From positions 868,001 to 932,000 of the forward strand of contig OZ025784.1 of the NCBI GenBank assembly GCA_964019425.1: a stretch of DNA of 64,000 bases, read 5' to 3'. The position numbers were made by a program, and so were the translations under genes. Source of the DNA: Flectonema sp. DT1601 (taxonomy: Eukaryota; Euglenozoa; Diplonemea; Diplonemida; Diplonemidae). The notes under the pieces are model-generated. The model ran no database searches. It was given only the letters and a program-made list of their open reading frames with translations, and was not told the origin of the DNA. Within the stretch, counting starts at the first letter, position 1. Each line of letters begins with the position of its first letter. Positions 1 through 10,170 of the stretch are shown here, in pieces.

Positions 1-746
1 TAAAAAAAAAATTTTTAATTTTTCAGTGGACAACAATTTTATAATAAAATACATATTCTAACTAACAAATTTTTTTGGTTGGAATTATTTGTTTAAATTT
101 GATGTTCCGTTCTTCTCCCTTTTTTTTTTTTTTTTTTAAATTATTTCTTTATAATTACACCTTCCAACCCGATGTTCTTTAGTTTGCTGTATCAGCAATG
201 CAATGTATTGGACTTCCTTATCTATCTATCTATCAACATAACCAGATGGTATGCGAAGATAATAATTAAAACGCAAAATAAAATATATGAACGACCTCGA
301 CTAATAACTCGATCGTCAGACAGGTCGAACATAAGAGTTTTAAAATTTGATCAAAAAAAAAAAACATTGCTAGCCCCATATCCTGGCGTAGCTCCGATGA
401 TTTTCTGCCTTGGAGACGCTTAGATGTTAGGAAACTGCAGAATACTTTTATTTTTTATACTTATCTCTACTTCCCGTTACGGATTGTGTCTTCTGTTGTT
501 GTGAGTTACCCTCTTAGACTACTCATAATATGCAGAAACGTTTTGGGTTAAAAAAACTAACTTTGATTAACCATTAATACTGACTAAATCTAAATTACTA
601 TCAAATGAATAATTTTCTATTTCCCATCCTCACTAGTTACACAGACACCCCCCTCCATGGATGATTAATCACTTTCGGTAGGACAGATTCCTATAAAAGT
701 CATTTTACAATAATTCACACTTAAACTCAACAGTTAAATATAAACC
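1..746. repeat. Duplicated 5' flank of a DOMON-b561 gene
   Basis: This stretch has no gene I can support. It is nearly the same as 19885-20622, which lies in front of another copy of the same gene family, so the duplication took the upstream DNA with it. Inside it are a short piece shared with the 3' end of the reverse-transcriptase element (about 365-460, compare 6040-6100 and 20245-20340) and a dispersed repeat (about 479-548, also near 20350, 31560 and 62320). The last 120 bases are also kept in front of the copies at 27557 and 62854. Confidence 0.8.
692..699 (+). promoter_or_regulatory. TATA-like box before DOMON-b561 copy 1
   Basis: TATAAAAG lies 55 bases before the ATG at 747. The same box at the same distance precedes the copies at 20623 and 62854, and a one-base-shorter form precedes 27557. 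It looks like a core promoter, but its conservation may only reflect recent duplication. Confidence 0.35.
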
Positions 747-3314
747 ATGAGAGTACTCAGTCTCTTTATATTGTTATCCTTATTGGGTGTTGGTAGTTCA
801 CAATGCACGGCTTCGACTCTGATTGTGACGGGAAGCACGACTTACGACTGCGCAATTGATTTATCACATGAGGTAACCCTCCACTGGAATCGTGAAACAG
901 GCGGGGGAGTTGCTTTTGCGGCGACGACGACATCGGTCAACGGATGGTTTTCAGTGTCATTTCCTTATCGTTCGTTTTCCATGATCCCAGCAATTGGTGT
1001 CGCATCGACCAGTGCCACTGCTGCGGGTAGTTTCTCGTTCAATGAAAGGTCAGCGGCTGGAATCACTTCTGTGGTGTCTCCGTTGTTCAACAACCCGACC
1101 ACGGAGATTGTAAACGGGATGCGCATTCTGAGATTCAACGTGGAAGCGGGTTTTCTGTCAACTGGGATGCCAGTGAACTATGCTTTCCATTCCTATGAGA
1201 TGGATTTTCCTGTTAGCAAACATACTTCAGTAAGAAGTGTGATTGTGGATTTTGTTGTACCACTTCCTCCAGTTCCGATAAACTTTGTGACTTGCAGGAC
1301 TTCTAATCTGATTGTGGCGGGCACAACCTACGACTGCGTGGCGGATTTGTCACCTGAAGTAAGCATCCACTGGAATCGCGGTACAGTATTCGGACCAACA
1401 GAATTCGTGGCTACGACGACTTCGGTCAACGGATGGTTTTCAGTGTCGTTTCCACTATCTTTGGGTTCGATGATCCCTGCTATTGGTGTCGCATCGACCA
1501 GTGCCACTACTGCTGACATCATCTCGATTACTGGAAGGTCAGCGGCTGGAATCACTTCTGTGGTGTCTCCGTTATTCAGCAACCCGACCACGGAGATTGT
1601 AAACGGGATGCGCATTCTGAAATTCAACATCGAATCGTCTTTTCGGAACTTTCTCAGTACAATTAACTACGCTTTCCATTCATCTGAGATGAGATTTCCT
1701 GTGAGCAAACATACTTCAGTAGGAAGTTTGTCGGTTAGTTTCATAGGTGTTCAGCCAGGCAGACAACCCGCCCCTGCTCCAACTTGCAGGGCTTCAACTC
1801 TGGTTTTGAGAAAAACCACAACCTACGACTGCATGACTGATTTGTCGCCTGAAGTAAGCGTCCACTGGAATAGTGGGGCATTCTTTGGAACAACAGATTT
1901 CGCGGCGACGACGTCATCGGTCAACGGATGGTTTTCAGTGTCGTTTCCTAATACTTTGGGGTCCATGTTCCCAGCATTGGGTGTTGCTTCGACCAGTGCC
2001 ACAGCTGCAGACATCTTCTCATTCACTGAAAGGACAGCAGCTGGAATCACTTCGGATATGGTTCCTTTATCCAACACCCCGACCAACCCGACGGAGACAC
2101 CGACGTCGGATTCTCCCTCTTTGCCTCCTTCGGCGTCTCAGTTTTTTGAAAACCCGACCACGGAGATTACAAATGGAATGCGCATTCTGAGATTCAACAT
2201 TGCATCGCATTTATTACTGAGACCTGGCACGCCAGTGAACTTTGCTTACCATTCATCTGAGATGGATTTTCCTGTTAGCAAACATACTACAGTAGGAAGT
2301 GTGAGTGTCGATTTCGTGGAACCATTGCCAGCATCTCTCCCGCCAACAACTCTCCCGCCAACAACTCTCCCGCCAACAACTCTCCCGCCAACAACTCTCC
2401 CGCCAACAACTCTCCCGCCAACAACTCTGCCACCAACGCCAGTTGTGCCGCCACCAACTGTTGTTTCCTCTCCAGCTGTTGGCACTGTTAGATTTGAAGT
2501 AGTCGCAGAATTGAGTGATCTGGTTAGTCAGGTTGATACGTTGGTAGCTGCCGCTTCCACATCATTAGGTGGTACTGCTCGTTGTAGTATGTTGTGTCAA
2601 GGTACTAACTGTGTTAATTGTGATGGCACTGCTGTTAATCAAAGATCTGTTTCTACACTAGTCAGAGCAAGTTGGAGAGTTGTTTTGATTATAATTAATA
2701 ATGAAAATGGAAACATTACGAAAACAGCTGTCGATAATTCTTTGAAGGATCTCTTGTCAAACAATGCGGTTATTGGATACTTCGATGGAAGTGTTGCTGT
2801 TGTTGTTGCTGCTGCGAATAGTAACAACCCACAAGTTGTCGTCGTTAACAGTGACTTTGACGATGCTCACACTCACGGAAGGATCATGGTGGCAATATGG
2901 GCGTACTGGGTTCCTTTGTCGGTTGTTGTCAAGGTTCTTGGACCTTTTGTGTGTAAGCGAGAAGTGTTTAGGTTGCCAATACCAGTATTCATTCACATAG
3001 TCATGATGATTATTGCAATGTGTTTAACTACCGTTTTCGCTTCTATTGCCTTGTCAGACTTTAACAGCAGAGTGGACTATGGACATAGAGCACTTGGTAT
3101 TGCTTTATTAGTGATTGGGTGGGTTCAAATACTAAGTAGTCTTGTCAAGCCAGACAAGGAATTTGAGTTCAGAAAGTACTGGGGATGGGGACATGTTCTG
3201 TTTGGTATTTCAGTTGTGGTTATTTCAATCGCTCAAATGGCGACTGGAGTTGAAATAAGAACTACACTCTTCCTCTCTCTCTCTTTATCTCTCTTCTTAT
3301 TTTCGTCTTGTTAG
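747..3314 (+). CDS. Triple-DOMON cytochrome b561 membrane protein (copy 1)
   Basis: 855 aa. A signal peptide (about 1-18, ending near GSSQC) is followed by three related DOMON-like domains (about 19-175, 183-335, 345-523), each with a Cys pair near its start and a WFSVSF strand. A Pro/Thr linker of LPPTT units follows (about 531-576), then a region of unknown fold (582-700) and a cytochrome b561 core with at least four helices (713-735, 745-770, 782-800, 815-835). Candidate heme histidines are in HTHGR, FIHIV, GHRALG and GWGHVLFG. Family knowledge: DOMON-b561 proteins move electrons across membranes, often with ascorbate or ferric iron; the substrate here is unknown. The other copies carry one DOMON. 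The C-terminus after MATGVE comes from a CT-rich dispersed repeat instead of the family tail, so this end is replaced. The ATG follows an AG and sits right after the conserved 5' flank. Confidence 0.85.
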   Translation: MRVLSLFILLSLLGVGSSQCTASTLIVTGSTTYDCAIDLSHEVTLHWNRETGGGVAFAATTTSVNGWFSVSFPYRSFSMIPAIGVASTSATAAGSFSFNERSAAGITSVVSPLFNNPTTEIVNGMRILRFNVEAGFLSTGMPVNYAFHSYEMDFPVSKHTSVRSVIVDFVVPLPPVPINFVTCRTSNLIVAGTTYDCVADLSPEVSIHWNRGTVFGPTEFVATTTSVNGWFSVSFPLSLGSMIPAIGVASTSATTADIISITGRSAAGITSVVSPLFSNPTTEIVNGMRILKFNIESSFRNFLSTINYAFHSSEMRFPVSKHTSVGSLSVSFIGVQPGRQPAPAPTCRASTLVLRKTTTYDCMTDLSPEVSVHWNSGAFFGTTDFAATTSSVNGWFSVSFPNTLGSMFPALGVASTSATAADIFSFTERTAAGITSDMVPLSNTPTNPTETPTSDSPSLPPSASQFFENPTTEITNGMRILRFNIASHLLLRPGTPVNFAYHSSEMDFPVSKHTTVGSVSVDFVEPLPASLPPTTLPPTTLPPTTLPPTTLPPTTLPPTTLPPTPVVPPPTVVSSPAVGTVRFEVVAELSDLVSQVDTLVAAASTSLGGTARCSMLCQGTNCVNCDGTAVNQRSVSTLVRASWRVVLIIINNENGNITKTAVDNSLKDLLSNNAVIGYFDGSVAVVVAAANSNNPQVVVVNSDFDDAHTHGRIMVAIWAYWVPLSVVVKVLGPFVCKREVFRLPIPVFIHIVMMIIAMCLTTVFASIALSDFNSRVDYGHRALGIALLVIGWVQILSSLVKPDKEFEFRKYWGWGHVLFGISVVVISIAQMATGVEIRTTLFLSLSLSLFLFSSC

Positions 3315-3525
3315 CCATAAAATTAATTTCTAAAGATAATTTTTGATGAAATCCGATGTAATCGTATTAAAAATGATCAAAGTTGTTTTTTGTATTGTTT
3401 TTTTTTGACGAGGGGTACCCCGTCGAATAAGAACTACACTCTTCCTCTCTCTCTCTTTATCTCTCTTCTTATTTTCATCTTGTTAAACACAAAATTAATT
3501 TCTGAAAATGATTTTTGATGAATCC
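3256..3525. repeat. CT-rich repeat with GGGGTACCCC palindrome, two copies in tandem
   Basis: The block beginning ATAAGAACTACACTC, followed by (CT)n and a conserved tail, occurs at 3256-3355 and again at 3426-3525. The second copy is preceded by a T run and the near-palindrome GACGAGGGGTACCCCGTCGA. Relatives with the same head lie at about 15217-15300, 22850-22925 and 30387-30490. The first copy supplies the last codons and stop of the gene starting at 747. Confidence 0.8.
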
Positions 3526-4104
3526 GTAATAAAAATAATTTGTTAAATACATGTCAAATAATTGACGTGTTCTTACGGACCAAAAATAATTTATTTTTTT
3601 ATTTCTTTGATTAATTTTGCAAAAATAGTTTTCTTTTTTTAAATTAAGTCTAGTCTTAGTTCTGAAGATAAAATACGCAGGGCAAAAGATGGATTTTATC
3701 CTTCTGACTGATGCCATAAAATTATAATAATTTGATTTTGTTGTGTTAAATTCGAAAAAAACAAAACAACGCAAAGAAAGAAAATTTTTATTCCTCCTCT
3801 CGTATTCTTTTCCTCTCATTTGAGGTTCCTTTTGATTCTGTTCCATACAGATTGATATAGTTATTTGTGTTGCCCAAATATTACGATGCGAACTTCGGTA
3901 AGCTTCTTACGATATTAATGTTTAGGGTGGTTTGGGGGGGGGGGGGGGGGTGAACGGCCTGGTTATGTTGCGGAGGGTTTTTTCTTTTCGCGGTATGAGG
4001 GCGTTCGACACGTGTAATTATTTCATGAAGAAAAGAGTTTTATATATCAAAAGGAAGAATATATTATATTTTATTACTCCCGTCTGTCGTTTTTATTATT
4101 ATTT
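3526..4104. other. Non-coding, AT-rich, with a 17-base G run
   Basis: No gene recognised. AT-rich sequence with a run of 17 G at 3934-3950. Short open frames here are low-complexity and have no support. Confidence 0.5.
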
Positions 4105-4560
4105 TTTAGGTCCGGCGCAGTTATGACCCATAAACTGACTGTCATCTTACCTGATCCTTTTGGTTTTCATTTCTTGCTGAGTGATATGGCTATGTGCTAA
4201 GCCCACAGTACAATTATAATGCTTTGGACAACTGAGGGTGAAACGATCCTCGGTACTGTTCCGGGGGTTTCTATTTTCTTTCGTAGCGTGGGCATATAGA
4301 ACATGTAGTCGTATTATAAAGAAAGATGTGTATGAAAGAAAGAAGATTTTTTATTTTTTTCACCATCCCCCCCACTCCCAGATCATTTCTTTTTTATTTT
4401 CTTTAGTTGCTTACAACCTGTTAGCCTCTGTGCATGGTGGGAGCTGGAAGTCGATCACTTCCAGCCAATACTATGAAACTACAATCTTCGCGATTGGGTC
4501 CTTACTGATGCGGCTACCCAGACCCGCTCGTAGTCATCAGTTTGTATTTTGCTAGCTAAC
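4105..4560. repeat. Dispersed repeat, also at 24930-25370
   Basis: About 450 bases closely match 24930-25370, including the segments TGACTGTCATCTTACCTGAT and GATTGGGTCCTTACTGATGC. Shorter relatives occur near 6556-6610, 43170-43250 and 59283-59350. It ends just where the reverse-transcriptase reading frame becomes recognisable, so it may mark the 5' junction of that element. No coding capacity supported. Confidence 0.75.
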
Positions 4561-4571
4561 TAGTATTTTAA

Positions 4572-6023
4572 GCCTTTAGTTTCAAAAATATCTTACGTCT
4601 TGAATCGAGTGACCCTACACGATTCCCTTCTCTTGCGCTTGCAGAATGTCAAAAATTACTTGAATTCTGTATTGACTCCTCCTTTATTGCATTAAGAGGT
4701 TATATTTGGAGACAAACAATAGGCATTCCAATGGGTGGCAACGCCAGTAGCGATATAGCAAATCTCTACTGCTATAGAGTTGAATCCGCATATATCGATT
4801 CTTTAAATCTAGACTTAGCTCGGCAACATGACCACTCGTGTAGATACATCGACGACTTCCTCACCTGGAGTTGCGACCCTCCACCAGCAAGTCTATACTC
4901 AATGGATTACACTGATACTTCGAATAATATCGATGATGTCTCTTATATAGGAATTCGTATCCGAATAGAGATCACTAACACAAATAAACGATGGATTCGT
5001 TTAAGTGTTAACGACAAAGCCAGGGGTTGGCATATTACGCCAACAAGGTTTACCCATCAGCATTCCGCAGCTCAAGAATCAATGGGTTCAGGTATCTTTA
5101 CCACCATGATCTTACGAGCTCTAAAAATCTGCAACAACCAGGCAGACTTTTTACAGGAACTTGAAGCGGTAACATATAGATTACTCAACCGGGGCTATAA
5201 ATCTGACAATATCAGAGCAGCATGCCTCCGCTTCATTAGCTCTCACATTGATGATGGTAATACAGCAGCTGCAATGCGTCGACGTATCAACCTTACTTTT
5301 GAGAAGTTTAGTCACAAAGTCCCATTAAGCATCGAAAAGGATACAATTAACCATACAGGCTCTACAAGCCATTCCTTGGATAAACGATTTCCACCATCCC
5401 TACATCAAACATCAGGAGAAGGTCTTCTCGGTGGAGAATGCGGATGGGCAGCGCTCAACTTCATTGCAGATCATTTATATATTGATAGAATTAACTTCAG
5501 TTTTCTGCAAAACTACCAACAGCGATTTTATGAAGAATCTCTTAAAGTAGAACCGAACAACTCAGAGCATAAACCATCACCAGATGGTTGGTTCTCGCTA
5601 CAAGTACTTAACATGGCTTGCATGACTAAATTCAACAGGAGAATCGAGTACTTCGTTAACCCTGCAGATTTCGATTATCCTGAAGCAGCCGCAGCACTTA
5701 TTCTGCATAAAGCGAAAACAAGGATGACTCACTTTATTGTTGCGCTAGTCTCATTTGAGTCCATGATCATCCGAGACATTCTTAAAGGCACAAAAGATTT
5801 AAGACTCCCTTTCGATCATTTTGACAAGATGTACCAAACTACAGAATATAGTTTCCATATGATACCATTAAAAGCTCAGACTGATATGGATGTTACAATG
5901 ACACCTGCGAATATAGGACCTTTGATGATATGCGAGGATAAAATAAAACGGAAATTGGATGACGACTCATCCATTAACTCGACTGTAATAGTGAAACGAC
6001 CAGACGTCAAAAATTCAAATTGA
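4572..6023 (+). mobile_element. Reverse transcriptase fused to Josephin-like protease domain (retroelement fragment)
   Basis: One open frame, clear from 4572 with the first ATG at 4731 (430 aa from there). The N-terminal part is the palm of a reverse transcriptase: GIPMGGNAS, then the catalytic YIDDFLTW, then a segment with LLNRGY. This layout is most like Penelope-like or related non-LTR elements; the family is not certain. The fingers and earlier RT motifs are absent, so it is a 5'-truncated element. After about residue 230 the protein changes to a Josephin-type cysteine protease pattern: GGECGWAALNF (candidate Cys), SPDGWFSLQVLN (compare SGFFSIQVI in ataxin-3) and RMTHFIVAL (candidate His). 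The 3' non-coding tail recurs elsewhere in the window (365-460, 20245-20340). The Josephin call rests on pattern reading only. Likely age: moderate, since the frame is open. Confidence 0.6.
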
Positions 6024-6540
6024 GCAAAAGCAAATAAACATTGCTAGCCCTATCCTGGCGAGCTCCGATGGATTTTTATCTTTGAACGATAGCAACTTCA
6101 ACATAGAATGAAGTCCCTTAGAACTTACTGATGAAGGCCTAAAAAGGGACAAGTAGTATAAGATTAAGGCCTGAAACTACATATTCTATTACCCTTTGAT
6201 GTTAGGAAACTGCAGAAATGAATACTTTTCTTTTATTGATCTCTACTTTTCTTATTCTCACTTTTCTGTTCTAAAATTAATGATACTAACTAGTATTTTA
6301 ATTTTACTTTTTTTATATTCTAATTTAGTGCACGTTTTTATGATAAACTCATATTCTAACTAACTAATCTGATGAAGACCTAAAAAGGGACAAGTAGTAT
6401 GAGATTAAGTCTCCTGAAACTACATATTCTATTACCCTTTTGATGTTAGGAAACTGCAGAAATGAATACTTTTGTTTTACTAATCTCTACTTTTCTTATT
6501 CTCACTTTTCTGTTCTAAAATAAATGATACTAACTTTTTT
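6024..6540. repeat. 3' tail of the RT element, duplicated
   Basis: About 6123-6295 and 6366-6535 are near-identical direct copies starting CTGATGAAG(A/G)CCTAAAAAGG and containing GATGTTAGGAAACTGCAGAA. The segment just after the RT stop (6040-6100, CATTGCTAGCCC then CCTGGCG) recurs in the 5' flanks of two DOMON genes, and a relative of the GATGTTAGG part occurs near 29560. This identifies the 3' non-coding end of the RT-Josephin element family. Confidence 0.7.
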
Positions 6541-6757
6541 TGTTTTTCAACTCGTTAGTCTTTCGGTAAGGTGAGCATCTGGGAATTGATGCTTCCAGTC
6601 GAAGATATAAAAACACAATCTTAGATTCTCGTTAAAAAAGATACTGTTGGATTGGTTTTTAGAACAAGTTGTTTCCTTCTCTCGTATTATTTTCCCCTCT
6701 CTAACTTTCTTTTTTTCTTCATCTGTTCTTTATTGATTTCCAATAATTAACACGGCG

Positions 6758-8914
6758 GTGGTAAACGATGGTGTACATGAGAAGATAGATGGGATCGAAG
6801 CGAAGGGCCTGTCTGTCATCTCTCAGATAGAAGGTTGGATGGTTTCCTCTAAGATGGAGGTAAACATGAAGAAAACAGAGTACGTTGCCTTTGGTAAGCG
6901 CATCTCTGGCTCCGATGTCGAATGGAGTAGGGCACCTCGCTTCTACTTCCCATCGTCTGTTGAAGAACTACACGTGCCTACAGGCGCTGCCAGTGCTCTC
7001 ACTGAGAAGCTTTCTCCATCAATAGGGGCAGTTCTGGATCTCGCTGATGCTTTGCTGCCATTGGAGATTGATGGTTACCCAGTGACGAGACGGTCCGACT
7101 TTGTCCGACTGGCCGGAGCTCGAAATAACAAGGAGTTCAGGCTGAAAGCAGCGATCCCATTAAAACGTGTCAGGAGCGCGAAATACCTAGGAGTTGTCAT
7201 TGATGACTCGCTATGCTTCGACGAACAGGTTGATTAGATTGTGAAAACAATTCGAGCTGGTTGCGGTTTACTCAAAATGTTCTCTCCCTATGAGGTCAAA
7301 ACCGATACCCTTCGTCAGCTTGTAGATGGTGCAGTGTTATCTCGAGCGTTCTTTGGGCTAAAGGCTTTTTCTCCCTTTTTGTCTGATACTCAGATGAAGC
7401 GGATCGAAGCGTGCTTGCGTCATCTGTGGATAAGACTCACTGGTTGCTCATCCTCGATGACGGATGTGGTGCTCACAGTCGAGTCACGAATTCCACCGCT
7501 GCAACAAATGATATCTAGGCTCCTTGCCCTAGTTCATGAAGATCTGCTAAGGCGACAACCTGAATGTCCTTCATGGAGGCTGTTTAACGGTGATGAGAAG
7601 AAGAGACCATGGCAGACTAGAGTTGAAGCCTGTTCTTCGGAATTTTCTCTGTCGGAGCTTAGGTCCCAGAAAGTTCTGCCACATCAGTATCCTCCGTGGT
7701 CGAAACATCCTCCTTTGGTTGTAAACACGTCCTGCGGTTATGACAAGACTGACACACCTGAGGAGAAGTATGCTGTGGCGATGACGACCCTCAATGAACT
7801 GCCCCCGTGTGTTGCTGAAGTCTACACTGATGCCTCGGTCTTCCATGACAAGGAGCGGGGATTATTATGTGGGGGGGGCTGCTGTTCTGCTAGTTGCTGG
7901 CAAGGTCATTGAGAAGCTCTCCAAGTTCCAACCGTCCCTCACGATTTACAATGCAGAACAACTAGCACTATTGTCAGCCCTTGAACTACTGGAGGAGAAT
8001 CTTCATGTTGTTTCGCATGGTGTGATTCATATTTGTGCATAGGGGGCCATCCAGGCAGTCATCATCAACGAATCGTGAGATTTTTGAACGATAGGCCACT
8101 GATTTTCCAGCATGTCCCATCTCATTGTGGCATTGCAGGGAATGAACTGGCTGATACACTGACGAAGAAGGCAGCCTTGCAATCAGTTGATCCTGAACTG
8201 ACTCCGTATGATTTCAGGATGGCTCAATGTTGTATTAAGAAACAAGCAAATTGGAAGGCTATGGGTACTGTGGACTCTTCGCATTCTTACAGCAAAGCGA
8301 CTCTAGGATCTGGCCCTCAACGTTTCCTTCCCTGTCTCACTAGGAGGCAGGAGGTGGAATTGTCTCGTCTGCGAACCTCTCACCGCAGGCTTGTAAAGCT
8401 ACCGAGGGTCACTGCGGGCTTTAAATGTTGTCTGTTCTGTGGCTTTCAGGATACCTCTACCGAGCATCTGCTGCTTGATTGCGTTGAGACCAGGGAATTG
8501 GTAAAGCAAACCATGAGATTTCCGACACCTGATGATGAGCTATCTCTGGATATGTTCTTTCGAACCGAATGGCAGCCTTTCACTTTGTTATTGATCAGCA
8601 AGCTTGATAATCATCTTAAAGAGTTATCTGACAATCCGTTGTTGTTGAAGTTTCCGCTTCAGGGTACTTTTGTGAGGAAGAAACTAATCACGCACGTCGA
8701 AAGGAAGACATGTTTCTCGTTACTGGGTTCTGATGTGAAGGAATATGTTATGGAACTTATTGATAACGCTTACAAAGCTACCTATTTAAATGTTGTTATC
8801 GACGATCTTTCTATGGTTAATGTGCTGGTCAATCCTGATTGGTCGGAATCCAAGCTTTCTAAGTTCCTCTCTCGCTTGAGTCGCCTCCTGCGACGTAATC
8901 CCCGAAGTAGATAA
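6758..8914 (+). pseudogene. LINE ORF2 remnant: end of RT, RNase H, zinc knuckle (ingi/I-like)
   Basis: Starts inside the reverse transcriptase, after its catalytic box (IEGWMVSSKMEVNMKKTE, then KYLGVVIDDSL). An RNase H domain follows, with YTDAS, YNAEQLALLSALE and the hallmark VPSHCGIAGNELAD, then a C2HC-type knuckle (CLFCGF, then EHLLLDC) and a 130-residue tail. This domain order matches ingi/I-type LINEs. The frame is broken by an in-frame TAG at 7235, a frame change at an eight-G run (7871-7878), and another break near 8040-8080. Endonuclease and most of RT are missing, so the copy is 5'-truncated and inactive. Confidence 0.85.
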
Positions 8915-9235
8915 AGAACGTCTCTTTCCTCTAGTGTAATTTCTTATTTTATTTTATTAGTATCATTTCTCTTTCTTATCATTACTTTATTTCTTATTTC
9001 CTGATCTAATGTGGCGTGTTCTCCCTCTCTTTGACGAAAATTGGCGTTATCAGCCGTGCGTGGATGGTGGGTTTAGGTAGTCATTTGTTCCAGGTTATTC
9101 TACGTCTCTTATCGTCTGTGAGAGTCTCACGGTTGCTGGTAGCGATATAATTGTTACCCTAACTGTGAGCTTTTCCTGGCTTTTGGCTTCCTAGGCTTCG
9201 TAAATAAATAAATAAATAAATTAATAAATAAATAC
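8915..9235 (+). mobile_element. 3' UTR and (AAAT)n tail of the LINE
   Basis: The LINE coding remnant is followed by about 280 bases of UTR and an (AAAT)n tail at about 9200-9232. The last 170 bases (from GGATGGTGGGTTTAGG) recur as solo tails at 25832-25985 and, more diverged, at 24400-24541, each ending in the same AAAT repeat. That is the expected product of truncated target-primed insertion. Confidence 0.8.
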
Positions 9236-9855
9236 TTTTTTTTTAAACTTTTTTTCCTCTTTTTTTTTTTTCTCCCTGAGTCCGCTGAACTATATGGCCT
9301 AACTTCTTCTTTTGTCTTCTCGTTCGAGGATGGGCACGACCTCGTCCTCCTGCGTCTTGTTGTACTGTCTGGGTGATCCAAGGCTCTGGATGCGGTCTCC
9401 TCTCCGGCGGTCCAGCATCTAGGGCAGGTGGTTATCTGGCACTTTGTGCTCCTGAACCATTTCCGTTGTAACAATTTTTTTTTTCATTTTATTCTTTAAA
9501 AAGTCAAGTATATTATTTTGCAAGCCCAGCCATTTCAATTACTCAAAAACTTTGGAATAAAAGTTCCCAGAATTTGGAGACACGCAATAAATTTGGTTCC
9601 TCCTCTCGTCATTATTATCTTTTCCCTCTTTAATTACGGTATCAGTACCACTTCTTTTTTCTTTTTTATTTGTTTCTCTCATTTCAACCAGAAGCATATC
9701 CTTTACTGTAATCTGAAGGAGATTGATTTTTGGGAGAAAGAAAGAAACAAAGAAAAAAAAAAAAGAAACAAGATTCAACTTCCTCTCGAGATTTAAAATT
9801 TTGCTTTTTTTTACAAATGAAACTCAGGCGCTATCTAATTTTCATTCATTGGCAG
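9236..9855. other. Intergenic, no gene recognised
   Basis: T-rich sequence followed by about 200 bases of more balanced composition (9285-9460). The minus strand there has an open frame containing CPRCWTAGEE that ends in Lys-rich low-complexity sequence. I do not recognise it and do not call a gene. Confidence 0.4.
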
Positions 9856-9990
9856 GACAGGCCTGACACTGCAGTGTCCCCCTTGCTTACTTCGCTGAAG
9901 AGGGCTTGGGTAAGGGGAATGGTCCGAAGAAAGATTGCTTTTAATCTTAGCCCGAAACCAACTTGTTTGTTGTCCTACGAAATTATACTT
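9856..9990. repeat. Dispersed repeat R1 (GACAGGCCTGACAC family)
   Basis: About 130 bases shared with 19094-19265, 29680-29850 (diverged), 31656-31785 and 59464-59633. Diagnostic parts are TTCGCTGAAGAGGGCT, AAGATTG and AATCTTAGCCCG (which can pair as a hairpin), and TTGTTTGTTGTCCTACGAA. The more complete copies end in GATTGACTGATAATTATTAA. No tRNA-type promoter boxes were seen. Confidence 0.75.
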
Positions 9991-10170
9991 TTTTTTTTTT
10001 TTTCCCCCTGAATTTAAAGGGGTTGTGCGAAGTGAAAAAAAAATTCTTTTTTTCACTAACAATAAAAAAACTCAGACGCTAAAACTAAAATTTCATTATT
10101 TTCTACAGTTTTATATTGTTATTGGGTACAGTTTTTTTTCTTAACAAGAAAAAAAAAAAAAAAAAAAAAA

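Noticed and set aside
3256-3314. C-terminal hydrophobic tail of DOMON-b561 copy 1 as a real membrane helix
   Set aside because: The residues (LFLSLSLSLFLF) are encoded by the CT repeat, not by family sequence.
9154-9474. Minus-strand frame with CPRC motif
   Set aside because: One half is Lys-rich low-complexity and the other crosses the LINE tail; no homology recognised.
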